Shown: positions 12,701-25,825 of the stretch, piece by piece | Position numbering within the stretch: position 1 is the stretch's first letter | Layout of the letters: every line of letters begins with the position of its first letter | Source of the DNA: Voacanga thouarsii | Lineage: Eukaryota > Streptophyta > Magnoliopsida > Gentianales > Apocynaceae | Direction: 5' to 3' | Length of the DNA: 64,000 bases | NCBI GenBank assembly: GCA_026120185.1 | Contig: JANUWF010002208.1 | Coordinates: 2,046,001 to 2,110,000 of the forward strand | Notes under the pieces: model-generated | Told to the model about the DNA's origin: nothing | The model's input: only the letters and a program-made list of their open reading frames with translations | Databases searched by the model: none | Position numbers and translations under genes: made by a program

Positions 12701-12880
12701 AATTCATATATATCAACAAGTACATGAGTTATGACAAGTACAGGGCTTCACAAGGGCCACAACAATGTGGCCAGTCTTATATGTTCTAACAATCTTACTC
12801 ACATAAAATATACATAGCTTAACAAAAATCATAAAATTTAAAATTATAAATCCATTAAACTAAGGTAACCACCTACACCT
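9701..12880 (-). other. Decayed interior of the minus-strand gypsy element
   Basis: This 3.2-kb stretch lies between the integrase remnant and the primer-binding site, where gag, protease, reverse transcriptase and RNase H should be. I could not recognise any of these domains in any frame. Short frames exist on both strands (for example 10276-10497 plus and 11220-11432 minus) but show no family signature. The whole interior is about 4.2 kb, so it is shortened as well as decayed. Confidence 0.45.
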
Positions 12881-12894
12881 AACCTCTAATACCA
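12881..12894 (-). other. Primer-binding site (initiator tRNA-Met type)
   Basis: Minus strand reads TGGTATTAGAGGTT, one change from the usual TGGTATCAGAG core complementary to the initiator tRNA-Met 3' end. It lies two bases from the LTR end TGTTACA, the expected spacing. Confidence 0.8.
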
Positions 12895-12896
12895 TT

Positions 12897-15800
12897 TGTA
12901 ACATCTCACAACCTACATACCCAAAAAGGGCAGGGATGTCTTCCCGTCCAAAAGACAAGGTTCTTTATAACGAGGAAAAAAAAGGACTTAACTAAAGAAA
13001 TACCTTAATTAAAACTTAAAAGGTTTACCATCCAAATAAAACTTATACAAGGTATTAAAACAAAGGGTAATAAGACATTGTCTCGAAGCAAAATGACCAA
13101 AATGTCAAGTACAAGATCTCAAACTCTAGCCAACTTTGTCATTAATGCTCTTGACCTGAAAGCATGCACAAAGAACGTGAGAAATAAATTTTCTAGTAAG
13201 TCCTTTATATGTGAGAATGTACATTAGAAATAGTTTCGTGACTTGCAATTTTAAAATACAAAAACCGCAATTATAATTGAAATCAACAATTTTAAATACA
13301 AGAGTAGCATTTTCAATTTGCACATATAATAATTAACTTTATTTCAAGGAAAACAACCACTCAACAATAACGTGGGCTATAAAACATTGTATCATAACCC
13401 TGAATCAAAAAACCCTACATCATGACCCCTACTAATTGTACTGTAATACTTCTGTACCACAGTATGGTAAGTGATCGGCCCACTAGATAGGGATACTCCT
13501 CCGTCTCCCATACCCCTGCTAACTTCGGTTGTCCATACCGGATTATAAAGACAGTCCCACTTGGGTCTAGTTTGCTAGCTCAGACTGGCCTGACTCACTA
13601 ACACTGCCACCTAATCAAGATTGAGTTCACCTCCTGGAGGTGGCCACCTACCGGGAAGCTAGCTCGTTCCTTCTTAGGCTAGTATTAGCGGCCTACCCTT
13701 ATTGAGTACTCAACGATATTGCAACAAGAAAACTCATTAGCATCAAATAGTAGACCAACAAAAAAATATACATCCAACATGACTTGGTAAACCTTGTTCA
13801 AAACATTAGTTAAAAAAGAAAACCAAGTGAGTCGTTTTAAAAATCCTTTTGTTTAAGAAAACAGTGCATGAGTTGAAATAGAATAAGAAAACTAGCCATG
13901 TTAAACATTTATCACAACAATCCTTGTTTCCATTGATACCATAAAATATTTGACAACTTGCAATTGCAATACTTCACAAACAGTTTTAATGCAAGACCTT
14001 ACCTTGGTGTAGTAAATTAATTTTATACTCCTAACGAGTGTATCCTTACTCTTGACATTCTTCCAAATCTAAAAGTCATAAAATAAATAATTCACCACCT
14101 ATTCCTAATACTTTAGGGAATTATATTCCTTGTATAACTAATTCTCCAAACTCACATACAGCAAGCAAATGTTCAAATAAATCCTTATCCAAGCCTTTAC
14201 TCCATCCTCGAGTGTCACCCCATATATTTGCCATGCTATTTGAGGTACATGAATTAATAATAAAGAGTTGCCTTAAAAATTATTAAGTTGCTCACAAATT
14301 CCAGCAATAAACCCCTCTTTCCTAAAAAAATATAAAACATATATAAACACCTTGGAATGACCCCAATTTTTGCAGAGATATACCCTAATACATATTGAAC
14401 AGAATCCAAGTGGTCTTGGATGAAAATTAGACTTTATTTTCATCCAAGAATTTTATTCTTGTTACTGAAGCTTTCCATCCAAATTCGCCTAGGTATAAAG
14501 AAAAATTCGTAACTCTTGAGTCCCTCATCAGAAAATTTCTAAATTTTACAGGTAACATCTACATACCTAGAGCTACATTTTCTCTCTTTTACCTTCCCCA
14601 AATTCAGCCTTTTCAACTACAAAATACCCTTCTCAAACTAGTTGATCAGCAAAACAAAACACTCTATTTTCTTATGTTTTTAAAAAATTATTAAGATTTA
14701 TCTAAGGGTTTTCTTGCATGATCTCTAGTATAAATCATACCATAAGCATAAAAAACATCAAAATTCATTATAATAATAAATTATTTACTATTTTATTTTG
14801 AATTAAAACCAACAACTATCACTGATTTACAAAAATTTCAGCAAGTATGTAATTTGTTCTAGGCTTCAAGAAATCAACTTCTTGGTTTTATTACTTCAAT
14901 AAAAACACATCCCTAGGGTACTCTAAATGAGACAACACAACCCTTAGCATACACACATCAAGATCTTTCAAGAACACATCAAGAAGTCATCTTTTCTTAG
15001 AAAAAATTCTAGCTTTTTATGAAAATAACAATTTAAAAAAAAAAGGAGTTTTCTTTTGTATAAATCCTTTGAAAGAATGTTTCTTTTTCAAGATTTAAAC
15101 AAGTATGACTCTCAAACATAGTTCTTTAATCATCTTTTGCCTACAAAAAATACTTTAACAATTTATAACGCAAGAACTCTATTTCTCGCAAAATCATCGG
15201 CACTACGGTTTAAAGGAAAAGAAAGGCTTTTGTTATTACCTCTTGCTTCAACATCCTTGATCACTCTTAGGGAAGAAACAATGTGCTTTCTAGCCTTTGA
15301 TTTCACCTAAATCTTCAAACTTTCGATCCAAGAATGATGCTTCAATGGTGCAGCAATGTGCAGAATTTTTCATAAGCAAAACAATTAACTCTTGAGTGCA
15401 ATGGGAGGGAAATTTTGTGTGAGCAGTGAGAGAGGGAGAGGGAGATGGCTGCTAGGGTATAAAATGGCTCAAAAATCTGATTATGTAGATTTTATATAGA
15501 TGGATTATGATAGGTTTAGGAAATAGAAAAAAAATTAAGGAAAGTCTTATTTTTCTCTAGGTTTTATCTAATTAAAAAGCTTCTTCTAATTAATTTATCA
15601 TAATCCTAGTAGGTTTGGAGAGCTAGGTGGCTGCACAAGAAGAGGAAATAGGAAAGAGAACATTCTCTAATTTTTCCTAAGCATTAAAGGATTGAAAAAT
15701 ATAAAATTCCTTTCAAGATAATTACCCAATTATACAAGAATTGGGTTTTCCTCTTCCCTTTTCCTAGGTGGCAGCTACTAGGCTTTTAAAAGCTTAGTAA

Positions 15801-16282
15801 TCCCCTCTAAATATTCTCCTGACTAGATTAAATATTTAAATTAAGGAAGTTCAATTTCTCTTCAAATAAAATAAAATATGAGGAAAATCTTGCTAATCTA
15901 ATATTAAAATATTTCCTAAAATTAATACATAAGCAAATAAATAAAATAATCATATAATGAGTATTTAATAAATATAAATAGAAAATGCTCAAATATATAA
16001 TAAGGAAATAAATAGGTAATTATTTTTCAACTAATAAATAGTTACCTAACCGCTACTCAATAATTAAATATGCAATTTAGAGTTAGTTATATTTTCTTTT
16101 ATATATCAATCATTATTTCAAATAGCGATATCTTATACATCGCCAAAGCACAACAATTCTTCCACAATCATACGCAAACAAATTCATTCATGTTATGACA
16201 AATATGTTTATATGCAAAAATGCTCATACTATATGGTCCATATATTTCTCCCATTTCTAGGGGCATTTAGGGTGGGGTGTCA
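12897..16282 (-). mobile_element. 5' LTR of chromovirus-like gypsy element (3.4 kb)
   Basis: On the minus strand it runs from TGACACCCCACC at 16282 to GAGATGTTACA at 12897, TG...CA, 3386 bp. Its first part (16282-14919) is repeated as the truncated 3' LTR at 8653-7285. Its last part is homologous to 62660-64000 at the other end of the window, including the shared blocks GAGGTGGCCACCTAC and CTACCCTTATTGAGTACTCA. A primer-binding site adjoins its inner end. Long LTRs of this kind fit the Tekay/Del group. Its outer end interrupts the copia LTR that resumes at 16283. Confidence 0.85.
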
Positions 16283-16869
16283 CAAAAAAGGCATTTACTA
16301 TTGTCCTAAAAAGTTTAGGAAATTGGGAAAAGGGTACATTATATTTCCTGAGAGCTTCAAGAATGTAAAGATGAAAAGCTTTGTTTCCTAAGTTATTTAG
16401 GAAACAAATTGCAAGCTTTCTGTGTGTGCTTAAGGTGGTTTAAAAAGTTTCTATAAATACAGAGAATTGGTTCTCTGTTTGAAGTTGGAAAATGCGCCAC
16501 ACTATGGGAATATACAAGATGCAGTAGCTTTCCTTTTTTGATTTTTCACTGAAAAATCAAATGCCTTTTCTTAGTTGATTTCTTCTCCGAAAATTGTTAT
16601 ACCCTAGCCATCATATTATTTTTCTAGCAGAAAGTTTTGGTGGTTCTTAAATACATCCTCGTATGAATCAATATTTGAGAAATTCCTATTTTTGGAATTC
16701 AGTAGTTTGAAGCTTGAACAAATTTAAGAAAGAGTTCCATGTGCATGAAGAAAAAATTTAAAAGTTCCCTCTCCTAACCCATTTAATTACATATGAGTAA
16801 TTCTGTTGCGTGGATTTCATTTTAATTTTCGTTGTGCATTAACTATTATTACATGATCGAAATCTAACA
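16283..16869 (+). mobile_element. 5' LTR of copia element 1, truncated
   Basis: Matches 25213-25825 (the end of the 3' LTR), from about AAAAGGC to the end CGAAATCTAACA. The 3' LTR is about 1.9 kb, so the first 1.3 kb of this 5' copy is missing. It was cut by the gypsy LTR ending at 16282. The retained part includes the block GGTTCTCTGTTTGAAGTTGG. Confidence 0.85.
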
Positions 16870-17106
16870 GTGGTATTAGAGTCATCTCGTATGTGTTTTA
16901 TGAGTTTTATCTGCATTATGAAATTGTTTTATAAATATTTTGAAATTTGAAATTGTTTCAAAATTATATTTGGGTAATATCAAAATCTAACAGCGGTATC
17001 AAAATCATCTCGTATGTGCTTTATATGTTTTGTTTGTTTTATGAAATTATTTTATAAATATTCTGAAATTTGAAATTGTTTCAAAATTATATTTGGGTAT
17101 GTGAAA
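16861..17106 (+). repeat. Tandem duplication including the primer-binding site
   Basis: Two copies with period 123: one starts at AATCTAACAG (16861), the second at AATCTAACAG (16984). The first copy holds the site TGGTATTAGAGT at 16871-16882, one base after the LTR end; the second has a mutated counterpart CGGTATCAAAAT at 16994. The flanking CATCTCGTATGTG and TTTGAAATTGTTTCAAAATT blocks are shared. The duplication therefore spans the LTR/leader junction. Confidence 0.85.
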
Positions 17107-18622
17107 TTGTTTCACAAGTATTTTGATTGTTGGGAAAGTGGGATTATATGGGTTTTGTTTAATTATTGAAATTTGTTTTAGTAAAGGATTTATGAAATCC
17201 TAAGCATGGCGTTGTTTTGTTGTGTATTCCTTAACTCTGTGAAGGAAAAACACAACAGAAAATTGTTTTTGTAAAGCTAGAAGGAATGACCAAAAAAAAA
17301 AAAAAAGCAAAGAAGGGGGGGGGAGGCCCCTACGAAACGTCCTAGGCGGCCTAGGGAGGTAAGAGGCCGCCAAGGACTTTCTAGGCAGCCTAGGGGCTTT
17401 CTTGGGCCACCTATGTATTTTTTTTTTTTTTTCTTCTTTAAACCCACAAATGTTTTTCCTCCTTCAAAAGGGGCTGAAAAGGTTTATTAAAATTTTGGTT
17501 TTAAACCCACAAAATTTCTAAAATTTGATTTTGGGACTAAGTATTTTATTTTTTCAAAATAATAATTTTGGAATAATATATTTCATGTGTATTTTTTTTT
17601 GCTTAATATGTTTTAAGTATGATTTTGGCATGTTGTCTTAGTTATAGATTTAAACCAATTAATTTTGATTAATGAATATGTGTCACGCATTTTTTATTGC
17701 TTTGTTTTAAATAATCAGGGCCTGCTAGTCATGCCTTTCTCTGTAATTCTCTTATAATTTCTCTTCTCATCTGATTTCTCTCAAATGTAACTCGAGATTT
17801 TTTTTATTAGGAATTTATATAACTAGCTTACAGAGGTTAGACAGAAGTAGAAATTATTTTTCAAACTTATGGAGATGGCAACCAAAACGAAGCAAGAAGA
17901 TAGTAAGACTTTCTTCTCAAAAACATGTATGAACACATAGGTTTGACCAAAATTAATTTCCTACTTAGTTCAAGAAAATTAATCTAAAAAAGTCCAAAAC
18001 CAAACTATGTAATTAAGTCTATTATAATTTTATCAATGCATTGATATTATGCATGCTAAAGGATGAGACTACTAATTAAATAATTAAAATTCCTTAAAAA
18101 ATATTAAATCTAAAGCCTTCTATTAATATAGTAAGAACGAGAGTTATTATTTGAGATTAGGTTATTGGGCACACCCAAGCCTACTCAACATTGACCATGT
18201 TCAAGTTATAGAATTTGATTCTGGATTAATACATTTAATTTAACTAATATTCTTACTCTGGTTGAGCACACCCAAGCATAAAGAATATTACAGGTTAAGT
18301 TTGGGTAGCACTAAGCACTTTAAGATTAAACTATATTGATCACACAATGATCTAATAGTTGTATTTGATGTAATTGGTATTGGATACCTACCATTGAACT
18401 TAAGAATGGTTTATTAGGCATGTCCAAGATTATTCTTAAGAAATTTGGATACCGGTCTATTAGAAAAGCTTCTAACGAGCTTTCTTGAATCAATAGTGGG
18501 GGCTATTGATTTAAGTAAAATAGGAGAATAAATACGTGTTTAATTAAAGACCTAATTAAATGCATTCCATGTGCATATACATAGTTTAATATCTTTTATC
18601 TTTTATTTAGGTCATTTGCACC
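17107..18622 (+). other. Leader of copia element 1
   Basis: Non-coding stretch between primer-binding site and gag. It holds an A-run, a G-run and a GC-rich patch with repeated CCTAGG motifs at about 17310-17400, then AT-rich sequence. Short imperfect repeats with GGGCACACCCAAGCCTA-like motifs occur at about 18170-18270. No gene is supported. Confidence 0.6.
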
Positions 18623-19440
18623 GTGACAACAAATTTGAACTTACATAGCATATTGGAAATGAACAAGTTTACTAAGACCAATTTCTTGGACTGGTATAGA
18701 AACTTAAGAATTGTTCTCAAGTCAAAAATGTTACTTTACGTGTTAAATGCTCCTATTCCACCACCTTTAATTATCGATGCTTCCACTAATGATCATGAGG
18801 TTCATAAGAAGTATACAGAGGACAATGACATAGCATCTTATATCATGCTGGTATTAATGAACTCTAAGCTGCAAAAGCAACATGAGCATATGGATGCTTA
18901 TTTATTATCTTTTATCTAAGGGAGTTGTTTGACCAACAAGCAAAAACGGAGAGATATGAGATCTCTAAATAGTTATTCCGTTGTCAGATTGTAGAGGGTG
19001 CTTCAATGGTGACACATTGGTTGAAAATGTTAGACTTGATTGAGAAGCTTATATCTCTTGGTTTTGTGATGAATAATGAATTAAGTACTAACTTAATTCT
19101 ACAATCTTTGCTGAGTAGTTTTTCACAACTTGTCATTAACTACCAGATGAACAAGATTGAGACCGCGTTACTTGAGTTGATCAACCTTCTTAAAATGGTT
19201 GAATCTTCCATGAAGAATGAGAACACATAAGTTATGTTAGTGAATTCTTCTACTTCTAAGAAGAAAAATCTTAAGAACAAGAAGAAGAATCTTACTAAGC
19301 CCAAAGGTGGTGTGAAGAAGAAGGAGACAGTAATCAAAAGCCCATATCATCATTGTGGCAAGATGTGCCATTTGAGGCGCAACTGCAAGAGCTACTTGGA
19401 GTCACTTAAGGAAAGGAAAAAGAAGGAAAAGCTTGCAAGC
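18623..19440 (+). pseudogene. Copia gag, broken
   Basis: The plus strand encodes a copia-type gag (UBN2-like) in pieces: an N-terminal part with KTNFLDWYRNLRIVLKSK, a middle part with ELSTNLILQSLLSSFSQLV and MNKIETALLELINLL, then a Lys-rich tail and a degenerate zinc knuckle HHCGKMCHLRRNC at about 19348-19386. Stops at 18917 and 19228 and a frame change between pieces break it. Gag would form the virus-like particle. Start chosen at the first residue of the conserved N-terminal part. Confidence 0.85.
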
Positions 19441-20924
19441 ACTTCCACTTCTACTCCTAGTATGTGTATGATTGAGACTAATACTGCCTTTAATAATAAG
19501 ATATGGGTATTAGATACCAAATATAGATCTTATTTGTACAATAATTTGCAGGAATTGAAGAGTAGTAGGAAGGTTAAGAAAGGTGATGTGGACCTGCGTA
19601 CTGTAAATGGAGCAAAAGTTGTTGCACTTGCTGTGGGACTTATCATCTACACTTGCCTTCCGTATTGATTCTAGAACTAGAAAACTATTATTATATACCA
19701 GTTTTATTTAAAAGTATTATCTCAATTTCTTGTTTAGACTTACTTAGATTTTATTTAATTTTTAAGAATAAAATATATTCTTTTTTATTAAATAATATCT
19801 ATTATGGTACTGTAACTTTGATGAATGGTTCATATGTTCTAGACAAAGATACTCAAGTTATTAACCTAAACAATAAGAAACCAAGAAAGGATAATACAAA
19901 CCCTTCTTACTTATAGTATTGCCATTTAGGTCATGTAAACGAGAATCACATTTCTAGGTTACACAAGTGTGGTGACTTAGGCTCATTTGATTTGGAATCA
20001 TATGAAACTTGTGAATCTTGCTTACTAGGAAAAATGACTAAAACCTCTTTTTCTAAGAAATGGGAAAGAGTTAAGCAATTAATGGAACAAATATATACTG
20101 ATGTATGTGGACCAATGACATTACAAGCAAGAAGGGGTTATCAATACTTCATCACCTTTATTGATGAGTATTCTCGATATGGGTATTCATATTTAATGAA
20201 ATATGAATCTAAAGCCTTTGACAAGTTCAAAGAATTTAGAATGAAGTAGAGAAATAAATTGGTAGAAGTATTAAAACTCTAAGATTCGATCGAGGAGGTG
20301 AAATAAGCCAAGAGTTTCAAGGTTATCTTAGAAATAATGAGATATTATCTCAATGGATTTCACCGTATACACCTCAATATAATGTTGTATCTAAAAGAAG
20401 GAAATGAACTTTATTAGATATGATTTAATCCATGATAGCTTTTGCAAATCTACTAAAATCGTTTTGGGAATATGCACTGGAAACTGTTGTTCATATTCTA
20501 AACAGAGTTCCATCCAAAACTGTTGACACTACCCCATTTAAGCTATTTTATGGTAAAAAATCAAAACTAACTCACTCGAGAATTTGGAGATATCCTACTT
20601 ATGTGAAGAGGACAAATTCAGACAAATTAGAGAATAAGTCTGACAAGTGTTTGTTTGTTGGATATCCAAAAGAATCACATGGATATTTCTTCTATCTCCC
20701 TTCTAAAAACAAAGTATTTGTTTTAAAGTATGTTATTTTCTTAGAGAAGGACTTTATGCTTAAGGGAGATAGTGGGAGCAAAATTGAACTTAGCGAAGTT
20801 TAAGAAGTACAAACAAACAATGATCAACCAGTTGATCCCAATTCTATTGATAAAATAGACGAACCTTCTAATACACAAGAACCTCATAGGTCAAGTAGGA
20901 TATGTGTAGCACATAAGAGATATG
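19441..20924 (+). pseudogene. Copia protease and integrase, broken
   Basis: The protease motif reads WVLDTKYRS at about 19504, where an aspartic protease needs D-T/S-G; the Gly is replaced by Lys, so the active site is lost. The integrase zinc-binding part lies at 19916-20035 (HLGHVNENHISRL then CESCLLGK). The catalytic core begins with IYTDVCGPM and FIDEYSRYGYSYL, giving the first two acidic positions. A stop at 20247 and several more break the core; a C-terminal piece 20432-20803 has the conserved DKCLFVGYPKESHGYFFY. The solo LTR at 20925 cuts the coding region in the linker between integrase and reverse transcriptase. Confidence 0.85.
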
Positions 20925-22445
20925 TGTTAGGATTCGTAAACTCCTAAACGCAGAAAATATCCATGAATCCCTTCTAAGGATCTAAGTAAACGATTAAGAA
21001 GATCGTAGGTTTGCAAAATTACCTCTGTTAGGTGTAATCGATATCCTTTGATTCCAATTGCGCTGCTGTACGTGCAACTCAAGCGATCACCAGACGCTGT
21101 AATATGCGAACGTCCTCTATCGGATACACACCGCGAACTCACTCATCACCCGGGGAGTGCTAGTGCCTAGGGTTTGAGAGGCTTATTTTTCTGGTGGATG
21201 AAGGCATAAATATTCTTAATAGAATAGCTCTCTAGAGAAAACGGCTAGGGTTTTCTTAAAAATTCCTCCGAACCTTTTAGAGTCGAACCCTAATAATATC
21301 TTATCGTATTTTAATTTAAATTTAAATTTAATTAAAATTAATATGATAAGATTCTGTCATTATCTTGGTAATTTAACTAATTAATTTACCGAGTCAGATT
21401 CTTATAATCTGGATATTATCCAGATACATCAAATGTGAATATATTTCCAAATTCATTGTATCTGGTAAATTTTCTAAGTTCGATTAACTTAGACATATTT
21501 TCAAATTCATCGAATTTGATTACCAGAAAAATAACCTAACAAGTTCGCTTATTGTGTGACCCTATAGGTTCATTTAACACTGACAGTGTGCCCAAATCAT
21601 ATTTAAATGGCGCATAAGTTATAAACAGTTTCTAACAAAACATTATAACTATCCAAGTTAAATGAAGATTGGTGATCTCTTTGAACCAAACCATAATTTT
21701 ATATTTAGTCATTTTGTCATACGATATCCAGATTAAGCATAAGGCACGGAGCATGTCATCCTTATTAAGCTTAATCAATTATTTCTTGATTTCATAGTAG
21801 ACTTTTCAAACAAATGATATCAATATCTTAGATTGATATATTTGAGCATGGCCATGCATTTTAACAGTCTAACTTATCAAGTGACCCATGGATATCTCTC
21901 CCATAATTGAGAGGGACAAATCCCTTCACTATTAATCATATTCCTCTCATTGATTTATTCTATATCCAATAGTAGTATAATTTATTATCTGATTAAAGAC
22001 AACTTTAGACAACGTCAAAATATAGAATTTATCAAGTAGGAAACTATGATGAATTTAGGTCGAAGGACTTTTAATATTATTATGGCTAGAAAGTACTTAT
22101 GACATATTCCATGAAGTACTATCACAGTGAGTCATGTCCAATATAATGTTCTCTAACATTTATTTATATTTTGACTCGATATCAAAAATATCCATGACCA
22201 GTAAAATATAGCCATCAAGTCACAAACATACTAATCTTAATTTATTATTGTTCCAATAATAATAATCGATCAGGTACAGTTTTAGAATAGTCATTGTATT
22301 CATTGTTGGGTTTTACTATCAAGTTACGTACTTGATGACCACAAAATAAAATGCACTATTCATAGAAAGGAAAACTTCATATTATTATATAAAACATAAC
22401 GACAATAGTATAAGTACAAATTGACTCTAGGGCATATCCCTAACA
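20925..22445 (-). mobile_element. Solo LTR of a copia family, inserted in copia element 1
   Basis: On the minus strand it runs TGTTAGGGATATGCCCTAGA to GAATCCTAACA, 1521 bp. It is homologous throughout to 50771-52296. Flanks are ATATG (20920-20924) and ATATA (22446-22450), a 4-of-5 match that fits a target duplication with one later change. The copia pol reading resumes after it, so the insertion postdates copia element 1. Confidence 0.88.
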
Positions 22446-23850
22446 ATATAGATTTCTAATAAGTTATCACAATAATGTATTGCTCATAAAAGAAGATGAA
22501 CCTACCACTTACAAGAAAGTTTTGAAAAATTCAGAATCTAACAAATGGCTTGAAGTCATCAAGTTAGAAATAGATTCCATGTATGACAACTAAGTTTGAA
22601 CTTTGGTTAATCCACTTGAAGGGATAAAACCCATAAGGTACAAATGAGTTGTCAAATAGATATAAAAACAACTTTCCTTAATGGAAATCTGACTGAGGAA
22701 GCGTACATGACACAACTTGAGGGTTTCACATCTAAAAATCACACTAAAGTGTATCAGCTGCAAAGGTCTATTTATGGACTTAAACAAACTTTTAGGAGTT
22801 GGAACATCCATTTGATGAAATAATCAAAGAGTTTGGTTTTATGCAAAATATGGATGAACCTTGTATATATGAGAAGGTAAGTGGGAGTGCAATTATTTTA
22901 CTATTGCTATATGTAAATAATATATGCTAATAAAGAATAACATTTCTACTCTACAATCACTCAAAATTTGGTTATCAAAGAAGTTCTCCATGAAGGATCT
23001 TAGAGAAACAACCTATATTCTAAGAATAAGGATCTACAAAGATAATATCAAAGAAGTTGCTTGATCTTTCACAATCTACATATATAGACAAAATTTTAAA
23101 GAGGTTTAATATAGATCAATCAAATAAGGAATTTTTATCAATCACCCACAGGATAAGCCTTTCAAAATATATGTGTCCTAAGATATAAGATGAAAAGGAT
23201 CACATGAGTAAGATACTATATACTTCAGCAATTGGTTTTATCATGTATGTTATAATATGTACTAGGCTGGATATATCTTGTACTCTTATTTTAACGAGTA
23301 GATACCAATCTGACCCTAGAGAAGGCTATTGGGTGACTGTCAAGAATATCCTTAAGTACTTAAGAAGAACTAAGGATGTATTCTTGATATATGGAGATGA
23401 TGACTTACAAGTCAAAAGGTATACTGATGCCAGTTTTCAATCTAATAAAGATGACTACAAGTCACAATTAGGCTACGTGTTCACTTTTGGCAGTGGGGCA
23501 GTTAGTTGGAAAAGTTCCAAACAAGACACAATTGCTCACTTAACCACTAAAGCTGAGTACATAACGGCTTCTAAAGTAACTAAAGAGATGGTCTATATCA
23601 AGAAGTTTATTATGGAACTAGGAGTGGTACCTAGTATTGTTGATCCAATACCCTTATATTGTGATAACAATGAAGCCATTGCAAAAGCAAAAGAACTACA
23701 GTCTCATCAATGATCTAAGTATGTACTTAGGTGCCATCATTTGATTAGAGAAATTATTGGTAAAAAGGATGTAAAGATATAGAGAGGTTTCACTAATCAG
23801 AAAATAGCTGATCTATAGACTAAGACATTAACAAAAAAAAAAAAAAAACA
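22446..23850 (+). pseudogene. Copia reverse transcriptase and RNase H, broken
   Basis: Reverse transcriptase pieces include TTFLNGNLTEEAYMTQLEGF and QLQRSIYGLKQTFRSWN at about 22670-22805, followed by a damaged YVDD-box region (YVNN) near 22910. Stops and frameshifts are frequent. RNase H (23204-23713) is the best preserved part: YTDASFQSNKDD, WKSSKQDTIAHLTTKAEYI and YCDNNEAIAKAKE keep the acidic residues. The typical copia tail continues to about 23835, ending at an A-run. Confidence 0.87.
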
Positions 23851-23898
23851 TAATAGTTACGTTCAGTCATTCAATATTAGATACATAATGATTAGGTT

Positions 23899-23915
23899 TA
23901 GTGCAAGTCGGAGAT
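23899..23915 (+). other. Polypurine tract of copia element 1
   Basis: The sequence TAGTGCAAGTCGGAGATT corresponds to the usual copia CAAGTGGGAGATT tract before the 3' LTR. Confidence 0.75.
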
Positions 23916-25825
23916 TTTTAGAATTGTGCTCTATAGCCAATCATTTGTACAATGAATTTTGCACATTTATTAATAAAAAGACATTCTTTATATTTCAATT
24001 TAATTAATCATTTCGTGTATATGTGTATAAAATTGTTACTTAAAGTTCTAAGCACATAGTATAGTGTTAAAGAAATTATGATGGAAATTATAATATGAGA
24101 TTCTTACTACACCGTAGTACTTATGCTTAAATTATCTCTAGTTATAATATTAATGAGATAAGACATCATTAATGTGCAAAGACTAGCACGTATTATACTT
24201 CTTGATTTGATTAAAGAGTGGTTCTCATATCCGTGAATATTATGATATTAAAAGTTAACACGTGGATACTTGTTAATCAAACAAGTTCATTGGATGATCT
24301 AGTTATGAAATAATCACATGGATAACTTTTTTGTACCAGTGGTAGAATCTGATTATAGCAAACGTGCAAGTATTATTAAACTTGAGATCTCCAATATACT
24401 TTGTTTACTAAGTGTTGTACTTTGATTATAATCTTTAGAGTCTCATTAGGACCGCCAATAAGATGTATATTAGGTACAACATAAAGTATACGGAAATAGT
24501 TGAGAGAGTCAACAAATTATTTATCACTCTTAATAGTAGGGCATATATCTCACGGCCACTTATATGGAATTATTCTCAAGAAATCCTTGGCCAAGGTAAC
24601 TATATGTTAAAAATAATTTCAATTTGATACACATATTGAGTAATGGATTTTGAATCAAGTACTAATAAATCTGAGTTAGAATTAATTGTATTTTAGAGAG
24701 AGTTGACACTAATTCCATACTCTAAATCGAATGAAATATAATATGATGAAATAAGTTTATTGAACTGAAACTTTACTATTAAAAGGTTCATGTCAAACCA
24801 CTTGACTTTTTGGGCTTTTAGATAGTCATAATGTATTGCTAGATACCACTCTTGATCTGCTAAATATGGATTTATTAATTAAAGAATTAATAAATTAATT
24901 CTAATTAGAATTAATAAGTTAATTCTAATTATTAAAGATTATTAATTCTATAACAATTAGAATTAATTCATATTTTGCTACTAATAGATCGAAAAACCTA
25001 ATAAGTCACATACAATAGAGGAATTGGTACTCAAGATATTATATGATAATATTGCAAAGTTAATATGTGAGAAGAAATAATAATTATGGGGGAATTATAA
25101 AATATTATAATTAATTGGGTAAAATTATAATTATCTAAAAGATTTGTGATTAAATTATAAACTAGTTATAATTCTAATGTCCTTATTGCAATTATAGAAA
25201 CCCAGGAGCCCATAATTAAAAGGCTTTTACTATTTTCCTAAAAGGTTTAAGAAATTGGGAAAAGGGTACGTTATGTTTCCTGAGAGCTTCAAGAACATAA
25301 AGAAGAAAAGCTTTGTTTCCTAAGTTGTTTAGGCAACAAATTGCAATCTTTCCGTGTGTGCTTAAGGCAATTAAAAAGGCTTCTATAAATACAGAGAATT
25401 GGTTCTCTGTTTGAAGTTGGAAAATCTGCCTCTATAGGAACATACAAGACGCAGTAGCTTTCCTTTTTCGATTTTTCACTGAAAAACCAAGAGCCTTTTC
25501 TTGGTTGATTTCTTCTACGAAAATTATTATACCCAAACCACCATATTATTTTTATAGCAGAAAATTTTAGTAGTTCTTGGACACGCCCTAGTATAGATCA
25601 ATATTAGAGAAATTTCTATTCTTCAAATTTAGTAGTTTGAAGCTTTGACGAATTTACGAAAGGATTCCGTCCACGTGAAGAAAAATTTTAAAGTTATATT
25701 TTTAGGCAATAAAATTTTTTTTCCCTCTCCTAACCCGTTTAACTACGTACAAATAATCCTATTACATGAATTTCGTTTTAATTTATGTTCTGCATTAATT
25801 GTTATTGTATGATCGAAATCTATCA
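23916..25825 (+). mobile_element. 3' LTR of copia element 1
   Basis: Starts just after the polypurine tract with TTTTAGAATTGTGCTCTATAGCC (the TG start seems mutated to TT) and ends CGAAATCTATCA. Its last 613 bp match the truncated 5' LTR (16283-16869). It has the AATAAAAAG block early in the LTR that is also seen in the other copia LTRs of this window. Length about 1.9 kb, comparable to Angela/BARE-type elements, though lineage is not proven. Confidence 0.8.

Noticed and set aside
7285..16282. LTR pair of only 1.37 kb bounding a 6.3-kb interior
   Set aside because: The primer-binding site at 12881-12894 and homology to 62660-64000 show that the right LTR extends from 12897, so the true LTR is 3.39 kb and the left copy is truncated.
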